Below, piece after piece: positions 60,116 through 64,000 of a stretch of 64,000 nt of DNA (the stretch's first letter is position 1; each line of letters starts with the position of its first letter). Source of the stretch: Noviherbaspirillum aridicola. Lineage in GTDB: Bacteria; Pseudomonadota; Gammaproteobacteria; Burkholderiales; Burkholderiaceae_D. The position numbers were made by a program, and so were the translations under genes. The stretch covers positions 62,001-126,000 of the forward strand of contig NZ_BPMK01000009.1 in NCBI RefSeq assembly GCF_019656455.1, read 5' to 3'. The notes beneath the pieces are model-generated. The model did not search any database, had not been told where the DNA came from, and worked only from the letters and a program-made list of their open reading frames with translations.

Positions 60116-60883
60116 ATGAATGTCCTGCGGCTGCAACGCTTCGGCGGCGCCGGCTTCCTGCTCGGCTTCGCCGCCGGCGGCTTTTTCGACGGCATCCTGC
60201 TGCACCAGATACTGCAGTGGCATCACCTGCTGAGCGGGATGGGCGCGCCGCCCTTCGACGACCTGCGCGCGCAGATCGTGGCCGACGGCGTCTTCCACGC
60301 GCTGATGTATCTGATCGGCGCCGTCGGCCTGTGGCGGCTGCTGCGTGCCCGCGCGGCGCTGGCGACACCGGAGGCGGGGCGCGAACTCGCCGGCCATGCG
60401 CTCGTCGGTTTCGGCGCTTGGCACATGGTCGACGCCATCCTTTCCCACTGGCTGCTCGGCATCCACCGCATCCGCATGGACGTCCCCAATCCGCTGCTGT
60501 GGGACCTGCTCTGGTTCGCGCTGTTCGGCGTGCTCTTCATCGCCGCGGGGCTGGCACTGCTGCGCCGTCATTCCAGGGTGGCGCCGGGACTGTATGCATG
60601 GGCGGCGCCGGCGGCGGCGGTGGCGGTGCTGGCGGCTGCCCTTGCCGCGGCACGCGCGCCGGAAGACGCGGCAGTGACCGTCGTGATGCGCCCCGACGTG
60701 CCGGCCACGGCGCTGCTGAACCAGCTGCGCGAGGGCGAACGCGTGGTCTGGCGCAGCGCCAGCGGCGACGTCTGGGTGCTGTCCGGCGTCGGCAACGCGG
60801 GCTGGCGCCTGTACGGCCACGGCGCGCTGCTCGTCAGCGGCACGCTCCTGCCCGCCGGCTGCGCCGCCTGGACGCGGACATGA
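60116..60883 (+). CDS. DUF2243 membrane protein with C-terminal extension
   Basis: 255 residues. The N-terminal 160 residues have about five membrane segments and the DUF2243 opening GFAAGGFFDGILLHQILQWHH, with histidines that could bind heme or metal. The last 90 residues after TM5 are hydrophilic (VVMRPDVPATALL, GERVVWRSASGDVWVLSG) and are not part of the usual DUF2243 length; I do not recognise this part. GAGGAA precedes the ATG. It overlaps the M28 peptidase start by ATGA, so the two are coupled. Confidence 0.82.
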   Translation: MNVLRLQRFGGAGFLLGFAAGGFFDGILLHQILQWHHLLSGMGAPPFDDLRAQIVADGVFHALMYLIGAVGLWRLLRARAALATPEAGRELAGHALVGFGAWHMVDAILSHWLLGIHRIRMDVPNPLLWDLLWFALFGVLFIAAGLALLRRHSRVAPGLYAWAAPAAAVAVLAAALAAARAPEDAAVTVVMRPDVPATALLNQLREGERVVWRSASGDVWVLSGVGNAGWRLYGHGALLVSGTLLPAGCAAWTRT

Positions 60884-61905
60884 AGCCCGATCGCCGGCGC
60901 CGCGCCCGCGGCGCGATCATCGCCCCCCTGCTTGCCGCACTGGCGCTGGCGGGCGGCGGCGCCGGCTACATGACGAAGATGCCCGGCCAGAACTTCAGCG
61001 GCCCGGTGCCCGAACCGGCGGCCGAGGAAAGACTGCTCGCCGACCGCCTGCGCGCCCACGTGACGCGGCTGGCGCAGTCGGAGCGCCACACGGGGTTGCC
61101 GCAGCAGCTGGAACAGGCGGCCCAATACCTGGAGCGCACGCTGACCGGCTTCGGCCTGACAGTGAGGCGGCAGGAATTCGACGCCGGGGGCGTGCGGGTG
61201 CGCAATCTGGAAGTGACGATACGGCCGCGCGCGGACAGGCGGCAGACGCCCCAGGTGCTGGTGGTGGGCGCCCATTACGACAGCGCGCCGGGCACGCCGG
61301 GCGCCAACGACAATGCGAGCGGCTGCGCCGCCCTGCTCGAGCTTGCCCGCGCGCTCCAGGCCTCACCGCCGGCGCGCGGCCACGAGATCCGCCTGGTGCT
61401 GTACGTGAATGAAGAGGCGCCCTGGTTCGGCGGCGAACAGATGGGCAGCATGGTGCATGCGCGCGAACTCGCGCGCAGCGGGGTCAAGGTGGCCGGCATG
61501 CTGTCGCTGGAGACGCTCGGCTATTATTCATCCCAGCCCGGCAGCCAGCGCTATCCGGCGCAGCTCGGCCGTCTCTATCCGGATACCGGCAACTTCGTCG
61601 GCTTCGTCTCCGACCTCGGTTCGCGCGATCTGCTGCACGGCGTGATCTCCGCTTTCCGGCGCCACGCCAACCTTCCCTCCGAGGGCGTGGCCGCACCCTC
61701 CTCGCTGCGCGGCGTGGACTGGTCGGATCACTGGGCCTACCGCCAGTTCGGTTTCCCGGCCCTGATGGTGACCGATACCGCGTTCTACCGCTACCCGTAC
61801 TACCACACGCCGGAAGACACGCCCGACAAGCTGGACTATGAAAGGCTGGCGTTGGCGGTCAGGGGACTGGAACTGGCATTGCGCAATCTGGCCGAACCGG
61901 AATGA
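60880..61905 (+). CDS. M28-family zinc aminopeptidase, membrane-anchored
   Basis: 341 residues. An uncleaved or signal-like N-terminal helix (about 12-30) precedes the M28 domain. Zinc and catalytic residues are in order: [28 protein letters not shown] (catalytic E and ligand E) and [13 protein letters not shown]. Expected role: removal of N-terminal residues from peptides in the periplasm. Its start overlaps the DUF2243 gene. The last 70 bases overlap the antisense 3-prime end of the chemoreceptor gene. Confidence 0.9.
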   Translation: MKPDRRRRARGAIIAPLLAALALAGGGAGYMTKMPGQNFSGPVPEPAAEERLLADRLRAHVTRLAQSERHTGLPQQLEQAAQYLERTLTGFGLTVRRQEFDAGGVRVRNLEVTIRPRADRRQTPQVLVVGAHYDSAPGTPGANDNASGCAALLELARALQASPPARGHEIRLVLYVNEEAPWFGGEQMGSMVHARELARSGVKVAGMLSLETLGYYSSQPGSQRYPAQLGRLYPDTGNFVGFVSDLGSRDLLHGVISAFRRHANLPSEGVAAPSSLRGVDWSDHWAYRQFGFPALMVTDTAFYRYPYYHTPEDTPDKLDYERLALAVRGLELALRNLAEPE

Positions 61906-63476
61906 GCCGGCGCGGCGGCGCGCCCGGCCGGCTCGAGACGGAACACCGACACCGCCTGCGTCAGGCGCGTCGCCTGTTCCGCCAGCGCGGCGGCGGCGGC
62001 GGCCGCCTCGACCACGAGCGCGGCGTTCTGCCGCGTGCCTTCATCCATGCCGCTCATGGCCCGGCTGATATCGGCGATGCCGGCATCCTGCTCGGCACTC
62101 GCACTCGAAATACCCGATAGCAGCGAACTCACGCGCTCGATCGAGGCCAGGATCGCGCCGACGGTCTCGTCCGCCTGGCCGACCATGGCGCTGCCGCTTT
62201 CCACCTCGTGAGCGGCGCGCAGGATCAGTCCGCGAATCTCCCGCGCGGCCTCGGCGCTGCGCCGGGACAGCTGCCGGACCTCGTCGGCCACCACCGCGAA
62301 GCCGCGCCCGCGCTCCCCGGCACGCGCCGCCTCGACGGCCGCATTGAGCGCCAGCAGATTGGACTGGAATGCGATGCCGTCGATGATGTCGACATAGTCC
62401 ACCACCTTGTCCGAGGCGTCGCTGATCGCCTTCATCGTCAGCGCGACCTTGCGGATGGCGTCGCTGCCGCGCGCCGCCACCCTGGTGGCCTCGACGCCGA
62501 GCTGGCCGGCGTCCGCGGCGTGCCCGGCATTGCGTTTCACCGCCTCCGCCATCTGTTCGATGCGGGCGGCGGTCTGCGCCAGCCCCGCCGCCTGTTCTTC
62601 GGTGCGCTCCGACAGCCCCTGGTTGCCCACGGCGATCTCGTGCGTGCCGATGGCCATGCTGTCGACATTGGCCCGGACATCGCCGATGATGGCCTGCAGA
62701 TTGACGTTCATCTGTTCCAGCGCCCTGAGCAGCTGACCGAGTTCGTCGCGCCTGCCGGCATCGAAATGGGCGGACATCTCGCCGCTGGCGATGCGGCGCG
62801 CCACCTGGGTGGCGTGCGCGATCGGACGCAGCAGTCCTGCGTGCAGCGTGCGCCACAGCAGCAGTTCCAGCAGGAGCGCGGTGCCGGCGATCGTCCATGA
62901 CGCCACGCTGCCCGCGGCCATCGCGCCGAGTGTGCCGGTCAGCAGCATCAGCGCGCCCATGCCGAGCGAAACGCGCGTCGCCAGACGCAGCCTCAGGACG
63001 GCGCCGAGCCGGCCCCGCCAGCCGCTCGCGACCACCGCGCCTTCGCGCAGCACCATGCTTCGTCCCTGGTCTTCACGCATGCGCCGGTACAGCGCGTCGG
63101 CTTCGGCCACCTGTTCCCGCGTCGGCCGCGTGCGCACCGACATGTAGCCCGTCACCCGGCCCGCTTCGCGCACCGGGGTGACGTTGGCCTGAACCCAGTA
63201 ATAGTCGCCGTTCTTGCGGCGGTTCTTGACGAGGCCGGTCCACGGCTGCTCCGCCTTCAGGCAGGTCCACAGATCCTCGAATGCCAGCGGCGGCATGTCG
63301 GGATGGCGGACGAGATTGTGGGGCGCACCGAGCAGTTCGTCCTCGGTGAATCCGCTGACTTCGACGAAGTAGGGATTGACGTAGGTAATCCTGCCCTTGA
63401 GATCGGTCAGGGATACGATCGCCAGACCGTCGCGCAGCATGAATTCATTGTCACTGACCGGCAGGTTGGTCCTCAT
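61836..63476 (-). CDS. Aer-like methyl-accepting chemotaxis protein (PAS sensor)
   Basis: 546 residues. A cytoplasmic PAS domain (about 8-120: [39 protein letters not shown]) precedes two close membrane helices (about 165-210), HAMP, and the MCP signalling hairpin with tip [20 protein letters not shown]. The layout matches Aer, which senses redox state through FAD, although flavin binding cannot be verified here. GAGGAGA precedes the ATG. A consensus FNR/ANR box at the right distance upstream links it to oxygen-limited growth. Confidence 0.93.
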   Translation of the reverse strand: MRTNLPVSDNEFMLRDGLAIVSLTDLKGRITYVNPYFVEVSGFTEDELLGAPHNLVRHPDMPPLAFEDLWTCLKAEQPWTGLVKNRRKNGDYYWVQANVTPVREAGRVTGYMSVRTRPTREQVAEADALYRRMREDQGRSMVLREGAVVASGWRGRLGAVLRLRLATRVSLGMGALMLLTGTLGAMAAGSVASWTIAGTALLLELLLWRTLHAGLLRPIAHATQVARRIASGEMSAHFDAGRRDELGQLLRALEQMNVNLQAIIGDVRANVDSMAIGTHEIAVGNQGLSERTEEQAAGLAQTAARIEQMAEAVKRNAGHAADAGQLGVEATRVAARGSDAIRKVALTMKAISDASDKVVDYVDIIDGIAFQSNLLALNAAVEAARAGERGRGFAVVADEVRQLSRRSAEAAREIRGLILRAAHEVESGSAMVGQADETVGAILASIERVSSLLSGISSASAEQDAGIADISRAMSGMDEGTRQNAALVVEAAAAAAALAEQATRLTQAVSVFRLEPAGRAAAPAHSGSARLRNASSSPLTANASLS

Positions 63477-63522
63477 GACGCGTCTCCTCTATGCCATGCT
63501 GGCATTATTGTTGTTTCCGTAC

Positions 63523-63572
63523 AGCAATATTTATATCGGAAGACGGACGTCCGCGCGCTTGACCTGGATCAA
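63523..63572 (-). promoter_or_regulatory. Class II FNR/ANR-dependent promoter of the Aer-like gene
   Basis: Leftward: TTGATCCAGGTCAA (63572-63559), then TATAAA (63535-63530). A start site seven bases past the minus-10 puts the box centre at about minus 42, the class II activation position. The box matches TTGAT-N4-RTCAA at every conserved base. Confidence 0.75.
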
Positions 63573-63596
63573 GAAAAACGAAGGCCGTGGGGATGC

Positions 63597-64000
63597 TCAG
63601 AAGCCGAACGCGAGGCCGAGACCGATGCCGACGCCGGAATGGTCGTCGTGCCACCAGTCCTCGTAGTCCTCGAGCTGGCGCAGCTGCTCGCTCAGCAGCG
63701 GCGATTGCGACGCGAGCTGTTGCAGCGCGCTCACGTGTTCCTGGGGTGGGAAGGCGTCGAACAGCTGGCCGCGCAGCTCGCCCGATGGATAGGCAAGCGT
63801 ATGCACGTCCAGGTAAAAATTACCGAACCTGAGCGCCCGGATCTGCTCATCCGTCAGCGGCGCGCTGCCCTGCCACACGGCGCTCGTGCCGACACGCTGA
63901 AGTTCGAGCACGGTCAGGCCGATACTGTCGGGCGGTGCGTGGTGCAGGTGCACCGCGGTGGGAATGACATCGGAAACGAACACGCTGGCCAGGAGGACGT
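63597..64000 (-). CDS. CHRD-domain protein (N-terminus outside window)
   Basis: At least 134 residues. The frame is open to the window edge, so the true start is not visible. The CHRD segment is clear: VHLHHAPPDSIG, WQGSAPLTDEQIRALRFGNFYLDVHT and YPSGELRGQLF. The C-terminal 50 residues contain an acidic YEDWWHDDHSG patch and end GLGLAFGF, a hydrophobic, aromatic end that could suggest outer-surface targeting. CHRD domains are extracellular and of uncertain role in bacteria. Confidence 0.85.
   Translation of the reverse strand, partial: VLLASVFVSDVIPTAVHLHHAPPDSIGLTVLELQRVGTSAVWQGSAPLTDEQIRALRFGNFYLDVHTLAYPSGELRGQLFDAFPPQEHVSALQQLASQSPLLSEQLRQLEDYEDWWHDDHSGVGIGLGLAFGF

Noticed and set aside
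1-64000. Prophage, integrative element or insertion sequence
   Set aside because: No integrase, transposase, terminase or flanking direct repeats were seen, and base composition is even apart from short intergenic gaps. The single tRNA has no attached integrase gene.

Overview
The window is strongly GC-rich chromosomal DNA, densely coded on both strands. It has no phage, transposase, plasmid or CRISPR signature. Small families such as DUF3717, DUF6139 and DUF1272, together with beta-class GSTs, MnmC, a SET-domain protein, AzlCD and a YeaG-YeaH-SpoVR operon, point to a betaproteobacterium of the order Burkholderiales. Oxalobacteraceae-like is my best guess from gene content, not a proven placement.

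Layout. 1-5 kb: an Ada-AlkA type alkylation-repair gene cut by the window edge, then a multi-PAS GGDEF/EAL protein. 4.5-7 kb: two divergent, paralogous CelD/BcsL-type GNAT acetyltransferases. 7-11.4 kb: a glycine-rich lipoprotein, an MFS transporter, a tiny membrane ORF and a PLP aminotransferase. 11.2-16.6 kb (minus strand): an SDR-like protein, an OmpR-type regulator, a histidine kinase, an LTA-synthase-like sulfatase and a PAP2 phosphatase. This looks like an envelope-modification unit whose effector genes have their own regulator-box promoter. 16.6-21.2 kb: DUF3717, tRNA-Thr, a B12-binding radical SAM protein, a LuxR-type regulator and a lipoprotein. 21.3-27 kb: acyl-CoA ligase, patatin, GST and an S9-type lipoprotein peptidase. 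27-28.2 kb: a serine acetyltransferase gene behind what looks like a cysteine-codon leader peptide and a terminator.

28.2-41.4 kb: small stress and housekeeping genes, the yeaG-yeaH-spoVR operon, mnmC, a SET-domain protein and a sugE/gdx guanidinium exporter preceded by a guanidine-II (mini-ykkC) riboswitch. 41.4-46.3 kb: a complete siaABCD-type phosphorelay feeding a diguanylate cyclase, and azlCD. 46.4-56.4 kb: a YkuD protein, YoaK, LysR/GST, then a minus-strand run of hydrolase, yegD, phosphatase, nnrD and tag. 56.5-64 kb: a PLD lipoprotein, a cupin, a PQQ-type sugar dehydrogenase lipoprotein, DUF2243 plus an M28 peptidase, an Aer-like chemoreceptor behind an FNR-box promoter, and a truncated CHRD protein.

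Themes: two c-di-GMP enzymes (1.6 and 41.4 kb), envelope lipid or polymer modification (11-16 kb, 56.5 kb), and several cis-regulatory elements readable in the sequence. The most notable of these are the cysE leader/attenuator, the CTTCAC direct repeats, the guanidine-II hairpins, the hairpin over the yegD start and the class II FNR promoter. No single large undescribed system stands out. The best novel candidates are regulatory, plus two enzyme-like proteins whose expected catalytic residues are missing.
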